Of a DNA stretch of 64,000 nt, positions 43,375 through 50,944 are shown piece after piece. Numbering within the stretch: the stretch's first letter is position 1; each line of letters opens with the position of its first letter. The stretch is taken from positions 1,240,001 through 1,304,000 of the forward strand of contig CAWFML010000005.1 of NCBI GenBank assembly GCA_963817025.1, given 5' to 3'. The stretch is from JACMLC01 sp963817025 (GTDB taxonomy: Bacteria; Acidobacteriota; Blastocatellia; Pyrinomonadales; Pyrinomonadaceae). The position numbers and the translations under genes are program-made. A model generated the notes under the pieces. It saw only the letters and a program-made list of their open reading frames with translations, did no database searches and was not told the DNA's origin.

Positions 43375-43851
43375 TATAAATTGGTGGCGATTCTCGACGA
43401 GCAGTTTGCGCGCCTGCACACGCACTCGCTGGCGTTGATCGCAGGGGTTGAGCAGGAAAAGCTCTACTGGCAGCCGCGTCCTGCGTCCGGCGCGTTTCCT
43501 GTCTATTCCTGCGGCGAGTACGTCCTGCGGAGCGCGGGCGCGGTCGAGCAGACTTTCGGCGGCATCACGACCAATCTCTGGGATGACCCGTTTGAGTGGA
43601 CGCTGCCCGAAACGCTTTCGACCTCTGAAAAGATTGCGGAGTATTTAAATGAAGTGGAAACGACGCGCCGCCACGGCTTTGAATTTTTTAAGGGCGACGA
43701 TGATCTAGTCAAAGAGATTGCCGTTCCGTCTGGCGAGGCGCAAACGATTTACGCGCTGCTGCTGGAAACGCTCGCACGCGCCGCGCATTATCAGGGCCGC
43801 GCCTTTGCGACGTTCAGACTTTTTTCCGATCAACGTTTGCCGCGCGTCTGA
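43372..43851 (+). CDS. DinB-like helical protein
   Basis: The 159-residue protein is predicted all-helical and resembles the DinB/YfiT-like four-helix family: an N-terminal helix with LVAILDEQFARLHTHSLALI, a central SCGEYVLRSAGAVEQTFGGI, and the typical C-terminal helix ARAAHYQGRAFATFRLFSDQ. In DinB proteins three His residues bind a metal; here His17/19 and His148 region are candidates but the classical middle His is not evident. The ATG is in the right arm of a repeat, and no strong ribosome site is visible. Confidence 0.7.
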   Translation: MYKLVAILDEQFARLHTHSLALIAGVEQEKLYWQPRPASGAFPVYSCGEYVLRSAGAVEQTFGGITTNLWDDPFEWTLPETLSTSEKIAEYLNEVETTRRHGFEFFKGDDDLVKEIAVPSGEAQTIYALLLETLARAAHYQGRAFATFRLFSDQRLPRV

Positions 43852-43895
43852 AACAGGAAAATCAAAGTTTGATGAAGAACTCAAGAGACAGAACG

Positions 43896-44008
43896 ATTCA
43901 ACCCTTTGCGCCTTGAGTCTTTCTTTGTTTGCGCCACCAGCGTGAAACACCGACGAACAGTTCACGCAGAGGCGCAAAGATAAGAGAGAAGGCGCAAAGG
44001 GGTTGAAT
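43896..44008. repeat. Inverted repeat, family A copy 11
   Basis: GATTCAACCCTTTGCGCCTT and AAGGCGCAAAGGGGTTGAATC are the outer arms; the inner arms GTTTGCGCCACCAGCGTGAA and TTCACGCAGAGGCGCAAAG pair partly. Confidence 0.9.
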
Positions 44009-44071
44009 CAAAACTTAACTTGAGTTTGAATCAATTTTCTATTCCTTAAAGCTAAGGAGAAAACTCTTCCC

Positions 44072-44635
44072 ATGTATTGCCCGCAATGCGGCCAGCAGCA
44101 AGCTCCCGGCGAAATGCGTTTCTGTTCACGCTGCGGTCTTCCGCTTGGCGGCGTTAACGAGTTGTTGGCGCATGGCGGCGTGCTCCCGAATTACGCTCCG
44201 CCGCCAGCCGAACAGGAATCTTCTCCGCGTCGCAGGGGCGTGCAGCAGGGCGTGACGCTGATTATGCTCGGCATCATCATCACGAGCCTCTTTGGCATCC
44301 TCAGCAGTTATGACATCATGCCGGAATTATTTACGGCCATCGTCGCCATCATAGGTTTTGTAGGCGGCCCCTTGCGCGTGCTCTACGCGCTGATCTTTGA
44401 AGAAGGCGCAAGGCAACAACAAATCCCCATACCATATTACGCGCCGCCTCAAACTCCCGCTTCATTAAGCACGCCGCCGCGCCAGACGGCTTTGCCCCCG
44501 CATCAGGGCACGCCTGTCTCTAACTGGTCTCAGCAACAGCGGCATCATCACACAGCCGAGATAGTCTCGCCGCCCAGCGTCACGGAGAACACCACGCGCC
44601 TGCTGGAAAAAGAGCCTGAGACGCCTGAACGTTAA
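44072..44635 (+). CDS. Zinc-ribbon membrane protein
   Basis: The 187-residue protein begins with a double zinc knuckle, MYCPQCGQQQAPGEMRFCSR CG, of the zinc-ribbon type often seen in small acidobacterial membrane proteins. Two hydrophobic segments follow (GVTLIMLGIIITSLFGILSS and LFTAIVAIIGFVGGPLRVLY), then a Pro/Gln/His-rich soluble tail. The topology is probably cytoplasmic-in on both ends. Function is unknown. AAGGAG precedes the ATG by ten bases. It ends 21 bases before the MidA-like methyltransferase. Confidence 0.85.
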   Translation: MYCPQCGQQQAPGEMRFCSRCGLPLGGVNELLAHGGVLPNYAPPPAEQESSPRRRGVQQGVTLIMLGIIITSLFGILSSYDIMPELFTAIVAIIGFVGGPLRVLYALIFEEGARQQQIPIPYYAPPQTPASLSTPPRQTALPPHQGTPVSNWSQQQRHHHTAEIVSPPSVTENTTRLLEKEPETPER

Positions 44636-44656
44636 TTACCCTCAAAGTCCGATTTC

Positions 44657-45787
44657 ATGATGATTGAGCACGACGCCGTAGAGAAGAGCAATGCCGCGTC
44701 GCTTGGCGAACGCCTGCGAGAGCGCATCAGGAACTATGGGCCAATCAGTTTTAGCGATTGGATGCGTGCGGCGTTGTATGACGAGCGTGAAGGTTATTAC
44801 TGCCGCCCGGAGCTTGAGCGTTGGGGGCGCGCAGGCGATTACCGCACCGGCCCTGAGCGAAGCAAACTGTTTGCCGCCACCTTCGCACGATATTTCGCAA
44901 AGCTGTATGAACAACTGGACGCGCCCGCCGAATGGACTATCCTCGAAGCGGGGGCGGGCGCGGGCCACTTCGCGCAGGGCGTGTTGGAAACTCTGGAGCG
45001 CTTGTTTCCAAATGTGTTTCAAGCCACGCGCTATGTGATCGAAGAGGCGAGCGCGGATGCGCTTGAACGTGCGCGCAAGCTCCTGTCTCCATTTAAAGAG
45101 CGCGTCGAATTTCTTCATCTTCATCGGCTTGAAAAAAAGATTAGCGCGGGCATCATCTTCTCCAATGAGCTGCTCGACGCCATGCCCGTGCATCGTGTCA
45201 TGATGAGGGGAGGGAAGTTGTTAGAGCTGCGTGTAGGACTCGATGATGCGGGCGCTTTTGTCTGGTTGGAAGAAGAGCCGTCAACCCCTCTCCTCGCAGA
45301 ATATTTTGACGAACCCGGCGTGTGGCCTGCGGAGGGTCATTATGCGGAGGTCAATCTTGACGCAGCGGATTGGCTCTGCCGGGCTGCGGGCGGGCTGGAC
45401 GAAGGCTACATCATCACGGTTGATTATGGAGCGGAAGCCTTGGAGCTTTATCAAGAGCCGCTCCGCCGCGAGGGCACATTGCGCGCTTTCCGCCGCCACC
45501 GTTTTGCAGATAATGTGCTCGACTCTCCCGGCGCACAGGACATCACGGCGACAGTTAACTGGACACACCTCAAACGCGCGGGGGAAAAGTGCGGCCTTGA
45601 AAACGTGAGCCTCGAACGGCAAGACGCTTTTCTGCTGCGCGCAGGATTGCTGGAGCAACTGGAGTTAATGACCGCACGGGCGCAGAGCGAAGCAGACACT
45701 GTGATCCTGCGTTCGAGCGCACGCGAGATGATTCTGCCGGGCAGCATGAGCGAAAATTTTCAAGTGCTTGTGCAGAAGCGTGGCTAG
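44657..45787 (+). CDS. MidA/NDUFAF7-like SAM-dependent methyltransferase
   Basis: The 376-residue protein belongs to the DUF185/MidA group of class I methyltransferases. IRNYGPISFSDWMRAALYDE and EGYYCRPELERWGRAGDYRT are the conserved N-terminal signature, ILEAGAGAGHFAQGVLETLE is the SAM-binding motif I, and IIFSNELLDAMPVHRVMMRG is the family motif that follows. Human NDUFAF7 methylates an arginine of a complex I subunit; bacterial substrates are not known with certainty. Start is one of two tandem ATGs (44657/44660). Confidence 0.92.
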   Translation: MMIEHDAVEKSNAASLGERLRERIRNYGPISFSDWMRAALYDEREGYYCRPELERWGRAGDYRTGPERSKLFAATFARYFAKLYEQLDAPAEWTILEAGAGAGHFAQGVLETLERLFPNVFQATRYVIEEASADALERARKLLSPFKERVEFLHLHRLEKKISAGIIFSNELLDAMPVHRVMMRGGKLLELRVGLDDAGAFVWLEEEPSTPLLAEYFDEPGVWPAEGHYAEVNLDAADWLCRAAGGLDEGYIITVDYGAEALELYQEPLRREGTLRAFRRHRFADNVLDSPGAQDITATVNWTHLKRAGEKCGLENVSLERQDAFLLRAGLLEQLELMTARAQSEADTVILRSSAREMILPGSMSENFQVLVQKRG

Positions 45788-45828
45788 AGTTCACCTGCTA
45801 TAGCGTGTTCAATTGAAAACGACTATCG

Positions 45829-45852
45829 CACGCAAAGGCGCAAAGAGGAAGG
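45829..45852. repeat. Half copy of family A repeat (copy 12)
   Basis: Only a left-arm-like segment, CGCAAAGGCGCAAAGAGGAA, is present, without a matching right arm before the insertion sequence at 45974. It suggests loss or rearrangement of a former repeat here. Confidence 0.6.
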
Positions 45853-46002
45853 GCCTAGGGTGTCGGGTGTAGTACGTGTCCCCGGTCTCTTAGAGAACGG
45901 ACTCCGGCGGTCAGGGATGAGGTTGCCGCGTTAGTCGGCGCGCGCGTCCCGGCCCTGATTTCGAGCATTCTTATACCAAGTTGCAGTGAAAAGAGAGGCG
46001 GC

Positions 46003-46512
46003 TCATAACACAGGCCACCAGTGATAACTTGTTCGCGCCGAGATTTCTGCGGCACCGATCTTTTGACAACGTGAAGAGACTTGCTGCTCCAACTCGTCAA
46101 GGCTCTCATGCGCTCGATTAGCGACGCCTTCTTTAACCAGCGGCCAGACCCGCTCGCTCGGATTCAGTTCCGGCGTGTAGGCTGGCAAGCTTATTAAAGT
46201 GATGCGCTCCGGGACGTTCAACGAGTTGGCGCGATGAGCGGGTGCTCCGTCCCATACCAGCACAATGCGTTTACCTTCTCTGCCATGCTCTTTGGCAAAC
46301 TCATCAAGAAAAGCCTGCACACAGGAGGCGTCGAGTCGCGGCAGCACCAGCCAGAACGTGCGCCCCGTTCGTGGATGAGTCGCGGCAAAGAGCCACAGCC
46401 ATTCGTAGCGCGCATCAACGATGGCAAGTGGCCGCTCGCCAACGGGTGCCCAGATGCGGCGAAGTACTGGCTTGAGTCCGAAGCGCGCTTCGTCTTCACT
46501 CCAGACTTCCAC
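46003..46512 (-). CDS. IS630 transposase, catalytic DDE part (orfB)
   Basis: The frame encodes the DDE/DDD nuclease half of the transposase. Motifs visible are VWSEDEARFGLKP with the first catalytic Asp, IVLVWDGAPAHRANSL with the second and LPAYTPELNPSERVWPLVKE with the third acidic residue (Glu). A GTG at 46512 can start it alone, but a -1 frameshift from orfA at the A7 run (46562-46568) would continue with KLELTAQALQQQYPSEEVEV into this frame, giving a normal full-length IS630 transposase of about 350 residues. The catalytic core is intact, so the element may be active. Confidence 0.88.
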   Translation of the reverse strand: MEVWSEDEARFGLKPVLRRIWAPVGERPLAIVDARYEWLWLFAATHPRTGRTFWLVLPRLDASCVQAFLDEFAKEHGREGKRIVLVWDGAPAHRANSLNVPERITLISLPAYTPELNPSERVWPLVKEGVANRAHESLDELEQQVSSRCQKIGAAEISARTSYHWWPVL

Positions 46513-46556
46513 TTCCTCCGAAGGGTACTGCTGTTGAAGGGCTTGAGCCGTAAGCT

Positions 46557-47051
46557 CTAGCTTTTTTTGAACTCGGTGTGCTCTTCTTTAGAAGCGCGGT
46601 GGTTGTTGGCCGGGCGCGGAGTCTGAATACTGAACCCAAGCTTTTGCAGAGCGCGCCAGGCGGTGGTGCGATGAGTGGTGCGCCCTGTTTTCTCTGCTAT
46701 CCAAGCCGCGACTTTCGGTCCGCTCCACAAGCCACCGTCGGGGGCTGCCAACCGTAACACCTGAGCCAACTCTTTTCCGAGTGCGGCATCAAGACAGGCG
46801 CGATGACTTGGCTTGGTGGACTTCTGGTGCGTGATAGCTGCGGCCCCATCCTGGTTATAACGACGCGCCAGATTGGTGACCCAGGAGTTGGCTCGCCCGA
46901 CGCGGCGGGCAGCCTCAGCAGCGACGACGCCTTTTGAAATCAAGTAGAGGGCATGCCAACGAGTTTTCTCTTGAGGCTTCTGACATGAGCGATACCGTTG
47001 GCGCAGTTCTGTAGTTGTCAAATGTGATTTGAGTTCGATTCGTCTTGCCAT
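46557..47051 (-). CDS. IS630 transposase, DNA-binding part (orfA)
   Basis: The 164-residue frame has the helix-turn-helix and winged-helix region that binds the ends of the element: LTTTELRQRYRSCQKPQEKT, AAEAARRVGRANSWVTNLAR and WIAEKTGRTTHRTTAWRALQ KLG. The frame ends at a TAG directly after seven A residues, the likely site of -1 programmed frameshifting into orfB. ATG 47051 lies 43 bases inside the right terminal repeat. Confidence 0.88.
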   Translation of the reverse strand: MARRIELKSHLTTTELRQRYRSCQKPQEKTRWHALYLISKGVVAAEAARRVGRANSWVTNLARRYNQDGAAAITHQKSTKPSHRACLDAALGKELAQVLRLAAPDGGLWSGPKVAAWIAEKTGRTTHRTTAWRALQKLGFSIQTPRPANNHRASKEEHTEFKKS

Positions 47052-47240
47052 GACAACGTTTTACCGAATCTCTCTTTTTATTGCAACTTGGTATAACAAG
47101 GCGGTTGATTAACGTCAGATTTTTTCACCCGGCACCTCCGGTTGGATTCAACTTTTCGGCGCTATAAATTCGCATCGCTCTATCGTGGCGATAGAGGAAG
47201 CCATTAGGGAAATATAGAATGGATTTAACGTGTGGAAAGT

Positions 47241-48047
47241 TTAGCGGACGAGTCGGCGATAATCTTTGGGAGTAATGCCGGTAAATTCTTTGAAGCAGCG
47301 AATAAAGTGGCTTTGGTCAGCGAAACCACAAGCGAAGGTAATGTCTGTCATTGACAGATTCTGATTGCGCAGCAAGCCGAGTGATTTCTCAACCTTGATT
47401 TTGCGGACGTACTGGCTGAAGTTACAACGAAAATAGCGCGGGAAATCACGGGACAGATGAACAAAGTGAAGGTCTAATTCTTCGGACACTTTTTGCAAAG
47501 AAAGCGTGCGGTCATAATCTTCGTGTAGAATCTCGTCAATCTTTTTCACCCAACGCGGTGTGCCGGGGGCGGACATTCTTTCCGCCCCGCGCATCGTCTC
47601 GAAAGTTTCAACCAGAAGCGCGTCAATCGTCAGGTTTGAAGTGTTACCGGGTAATTTTGACTCTCTGTATATATTGTAGAAAAGGAGTTTGGCATTTGGA
47701 TCTGTGATTCTCACACTGCCCGGAAGCATATCCAAATCAACCTCAAACCTTTTGCACCAATCGTGACTCAGTTCAATTTGAAACCCGCGTGAAAGCCCGC
47801 CCGGTTTTGTATTGCAATGAGTTTCATGGCAATTATGAAACAACAACGAATCGGGGGAACAATCAAAGGTTTCCCGTTTATTGATATGGCGGCAATTTCC
47901 TTGAGTAACAAAGGAAAAATAAGGGGTCTCGTGGTAATGCCAATCAACGAACCGATAGCTGTATTCGGTTTCAGTCGCGGTAATTCCGTCAAACGAAGTT
48001 GTTTGGTTTGTGTTTCCGAAAAATTGCCCTTCGCTAAAATAATTCAT
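47241..48047 (-). CDS. AraC-family transcriptional regulator
   Basis: The 268-residue protein has an N-terminal cupin-like sensing region (VDWHYHETPYFSFVTQGNCR, with the typical HxHxxP-like WHYHETPYF) and a C-terminal double helix-turn-helix: LSLQKVSEELDLHFVHLSRD, then MTDITFACGFADQSHFIRCF KEFTGITPKDYR, a clear AraC signature. It binds DNA and probably responds to a small molecule. The gene is AT-richer than its surroundings and has the insertion sequence just downstream, so it may be acquired. Its target genes are not obvious; the neighbouring minus-strand gene at 48304-49614 is separated by a terminator. Confidence 0.92.
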   Translation of the reverse strand: MNYFSEGQFFGNTNQTTSFDGITATETEYSYRFVDWHYHETPYFSFVTQGNCRHINKRETFDCSPDSLLFHNCHETHCNTKPGGLSRGFQIELSHDWCKRFEVDLDMLPGSVRITDPNAKLLFYNIYRESKLPGNTSNLTIDALLVETFETMRGAERMSAPGTPRWVKKIDEILHEDYDRTLSLQKVSEELDLHFVHLSRDFPRYFRCNFSQYVRKIKVEKSLGLLRNQNLSMTDITFACGFADQSHFIRCFKEFTGITPKDYRRLVR

Positions 48048-48185
48048 TACACCATTATCCTATAAATGGAGAGAAGTGATGCGGAAAAAGATTCCTCTTA
48101 TTTAGGGAAGGATTTTATTGCTCAAGAAAGAACTTTATTTTGAGGGAAGGTAATTTTGCAAGTTTCCCGGAGGAAGTCGCTCCGT

Positions 48186-48229
48186 AAAAAACGAGCAGGC
48201 CATAGTTATTTTGACTATGGCCTGCTCGT
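48186..48229 (-). terminator. Intrinsic terminator (minus strand)
   Basis: ACGAGCAGGCCATAGT and ACTATGGCCTGCTCGT form a 16-base perfect stem around TATTTTG; on the minus strand the stem is followed by TTTTTAC. It ends transcription of the 48304-49614 gene. Confidence 0.92.
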
Positions 48230-48303
48230 CTGGGCGATCTGCCGGAGGAGAGTTCGGGTAATACAGAATCCCGGATATGCATGGCTGCGGCTACCCAAAC
48301 GGT

Positions 48304-49614
48304 CTATTCTTCGGTCGCACCCACGAAAGTGAAGTCGCCCATCGGCATTCGGAGCAACTGGCCCTCCGCCGCCTCACGATAGTCTCCGAGTTGATCCCGG
48401 GCCTGCGCGTAATACGTGTGGCCGCGTTCGAGCACCCACATCATGCGTACCTGGACAGAGGCTTCAGGCGGTAAGAGTCCGCCGCCGGGCGTGTCAATCC
48501 TGACCTCCAATTCGCCAGCGAAGTTTGCCGGCACTACGCCCTCTGTGCCGATGATCTGGTAGTTGTTGACGATCTTGACCGCGCCGCTCGCGATGTCGTC
48601 TGTCAATCTCGCATCTGTGCTCTTCAGCGAGACCGTGGTGCCTTCGGGAACGTTGACGCAATGGGCCTCGAATGCGAACCGTTCCGACCTGCCATCCTGA
48701 TTGTAATACTTGAGTATCATCTCGTTGGCGGCTTGAACGTCGAGGTTATGCCATCCTGCGGCACCGTTGTTGGTGATCCACGCCTGCGAGTTCCAGTTCC
48801 CGGTGTTCTGCAAGGGGTTGTTCGTGAAGAACTCCGTGGACACGAGCGAGAGGAGGCAGTAGTGGCCCGCGCCCGCTGGCTCAAAGTCGAAGGCGTCCGT
48901 TGCCACGACACCGTTAGCGGCGCGTCCGCCCAGAGTAATCGGCCCCGGCTGTAAGCCTTGCAGGGGCGCGCTGGTGTTATTGCTGAACGTGTACATCTGT
49001 ATCCAACTGTTCGGCGGCGGGTTGAAGCCAGCATCGGTGTAGAACATCTGCAACGCCGGTTGCGTGATCGGCAGCGGGATGTTCACGCTCTGCACGCGTC
49101 CGTAGGCGTAGTTCTTGGTTCCCGTCGCCGCATTGAAGAAACTGCTGTTCCACTTGTTGAGCATGAGGGACGGGTCGAGCTGCCCGGCAGAGTTGCACAG
49201 TACGTCCGGACTCTCCGTCAGGCTTCCCGGCTTGGGAATCTGACCGACGCTGCCAAAGTCGTTCCGCACCAGCAGGCCATACCAGTTGGAGAAAGCAGCT
49301 TGGGCCGCCTGGTCGCAGTCGGACTGATTCCAGCCCCCGGCCTGTTGTAGAGAGGCGGAAAGGTGGTTGGCGTCCATTTGGGTCGCCGCCCAGTAGGTGT
49401 TAGCGTAAACCGCGCCGATGACGGTGGCGAGCAGGACGAGACTTGCCGGTGGCATCATTGACTCCCAGACTGCTTGAATCGCTGCGATGTCGCCCAGACC
49501 GCCTTGCTGACACTTTAACGCTACGTCCCATGCGGGGTCATAGGTTGCCACGTCAGGCTTGCCGTTTGTAGCTGTGGGTCTGGACGGGATCGCTGTCTTC
49601 ACAAAGGTTGACAT
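48304..49614 (-). CDS. Hypothetical protein of unknown family next to the CHAT/kinase cluster
   Basis: From ATG 49614 (AAAGCGAGAAC upstream) the product has 436 residues; a longer frame to ATG 49719 adds 35 basic residues. I recognise no domain. There is one hydrophobic segment near residues 55-75 (PPASLVLLATVIGAVYANTY), a Gln/Ser/Asn-rich middle with several Cys, and a C-terminal part that looks beta-rich (AHCVNVPEGTTVSLKSTDAR, ELEVRIDTPGGGLLPPEASV, QVRMMWVLERGHTYYAQARD). It lies 315 bases downstream of the DUF4384 gene in the same direction and has its own terminator. It could be an unknown partner or substrate of the CHAT protease, but there is no direct evidence. Confidence 0.7.
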   Translation of the reverse strand: MSTFVKTAIPSRPTATNGKPDVATYDPAWDVALKCQQGGLGDIAAIQAVWESMMPPASLVLLATVIGAVYANTYWAATQMDANHLSASLQQAGGWNQSDCDQAAQAAFSNWYGLLVRNDFGSVGQIPKPGSLTESPDVLCNSAGQLDPSLMLNKWNSSFFNAATGTKNYAYGRVQSVNIPLPITQPALQMFYTDAGFNPPPNSWIQMYTFSNNTSAPLQGLQPGPITLGGRAANGVVATDAFDFEPAGAGHYCLLSLVSTEFFTNNPLQNTGNWNSQAWITNNGAAGWHNLDVQAANEMILKYYNQDGRSERFAFEAHCVNVPEGTTVSLKSTDARLTDDIASGAVKIVNNYQIIGTEGVVPANFAGELEVRIDTPGGGLLPPEASVQVRMMWVLERGHTYYAQARDQLGDYREAAEGQLLRMPMGDFTFVGATEE

Positions 49615-49929
49615 ATTTGTTCTCGCTTTCTTTTCTAACTCATTGATGGAGGTTTTTGCGGCGGATGCTTTCGGCGCGTTGTACTTAACTCCCCGGTAGG
49701 AGGGTTTGCGTCGATGCATTGCCTACATCTACTAATGCGCGCTTCTGGCTCAAACTCCCTCAGCCTGTAGAAAAAATATTTTGAGATGCGCCAGGAGATG
49801 ATGTCAGGCGCGGATAGGACTATCACTGATGCTTGAAAGGGCAGGATGCCGGTTGGCGCGCTCGTGCGTGGGCGTGAGCGAGTATCACAGAGAAGAAGGG
49901 GGGCGAGAGCGGGGAAACATCATCCGGCT
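49615..49929 (-). other. Gap between the DUF4384 gene and the unknown gene
   Basis: This 315-base stretch may hold the promoter of the 48304-49614 gene and possibly the start of a longer N terminus (in-frame ATG at 49719). No repeat hairpin of the families seen elsewhere is present here. Confidence 0.4.
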
Positions 49930-50940
49930 TCAAATCCCGCTCTGCCGCATTGCCATCGCCAATTTGACCGGAGACCGGCGACGACCATAATGGAGACGCA
50001 CTTTAATCAGGAACGGCTCATTGGATTTAACACCGGGACGGTAGTAGAGCGTTTGCGGGTTAGGCGCAGCAGCTTGCAAGAGGCGTTCGGCACTCGCCCC
50101 GGCTTCCTTTTCCTCCTTTGTCCAAGCCTTGCCCGCTCCATCATTCAACTCCAGCCGCCCCGCCTCTCCGCCCCATGATTTCTCCCACTGCATAACACGC
50201 TCGGCAGAAATTCTTTGAGCTTGCGCTCCGATCTGTATGCCATCCAAAGGAGCGGGCGTCACGATAACGCTCAACAATTCACCGACCTGATCTGCGCGAC
50301 TGCGTCGCAGAGTGAAAAACGGCGGGCTATCTTCTTGTGCAGGAATATCAACCAGCCGCCCGGCCTTGACCTGATTGTTGCCGCCGAGCGTGCGTGTCGT
50401 CGGAAAAATCAATAGCGGCTCACCGAGCGTTCCATCGGCATACTGCTCGCGGTTAATGACATATAAGTATCCTGTACGCGCTGCTTCGATGCTCAGGCGC
50501 ACCCTGTCCCCTTCGGATAGTCCGGTGTTAGCAGGGACACGCTCAGGCACCCACGCGGCTACATCCGAACCCTCGTGGATAAACTCTCTCTCGGCATCGT
50601 CCGCATCCCTGTATGGACGCAAGCGCCAGATCGTGACACCGACGACCGTCTCGCCGGAGACCTTAACGGGAGAGACGCGCGGAGTCGCCACGCGGTAGTT
50701 ACGCCGGGCAGTGTTCCTGCCTGAGCGCGCAGATTTCCTGCTGCTGCTGCTGAACGCTGTGTCCCAAAGTTTCCGCGTCGTCTCATCATCCTGCGCGCTC
50801 TGCGTCGCAGACACGAGACTGATCGAGCAGAGCGCGAGCACATATATCACTATTGCCCGGAACTTCATCGCCCGAATGGGGAACACCGGAATAATTCTCC
50901 GTCGCGGATTGATAATCTGTCGGTGATGCTGTGCTTTCAT
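49930..50940 (-). CDS. Secreted DUF4384 domain protein
   Basis: With ATG 50940, four bases after the CHAT gene stop and preceded by GGAGG, the product has 336 residues. A hydrophobic signal/anchor segment lies at about residues 25-45 (FRAIVIYVLALCSISLVSAT). The central region is a DUF4384 domain: LSEGDRVRLSIEAARTGYLY, VINREQYADGTLGEPLLIFP and NQVKAGRLVDIPAQEDSPPF. DUF4384 is often linked to caspase-like proteins in cyanobacteria and acidobacteria, its role being unknown. The Arg-rich front (SSSSRKSARSGRNTARRNYR) is a linker. Coupling to the CHAT gene suggests a joint function. Confidence 0.85.
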   Translation of the reverse strand: MKAQHHRQIINPRRRIIPVFPIRAMKFRAIVIYVLALCSISLVSATQSAQDDETTRKLWDTAFSSSSRKSARSGRNTARRNYRVATPRVSPVKVSGETVVGVTIWRLRPYRDADDAEREFIHEGSDVAAWVPERVPANTGLSEGDRVRLSIEAARTGYLYVINREQYADGTLGEPLLIFPTTRTLGGNNQVKAGRLVDIPAQEDSPPFFTLRRSRADQVGELLSVIVTPAPLDGIQIGAQAQRISAERVMQWEKSWGGEAGRLELNDGAGKAWTKEEKEAGASAERLLQAAAPNPQTLYYRPGVKSNEPFLIKVRLHYGRRRSPVKLAMAMRQSGI

Positions 50941-50944
50941 TCTC

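Larger units (their letters stand above)
45974..47093 (-). mobile_element. IS630-family insertion sequence
   Basis: The element is bounded by inverted repeats starting TACCAAGTTGCA, which together with the flanking TTA match over about 27 bases with two differences (left from 45971, right to 47097). A TA dinucleotide flanks both sides (45972-45973 and 47094-47095), the target duplication of the IS630/Tc1/mariner superfamily. It carries two overlapping transposase frames on the minus strand joined by an A7 slippery site. Total length is about 1120 bases, normal for IS630. Confidence 0.92.

Noticed and set aside
13164..44008. Regularly recurring GCAAAGGCGC words as a possible CRISPR array
   Set aside because: Units are single hairpins far apart in different gaps, with no equal-sized spacers and no cas genes.
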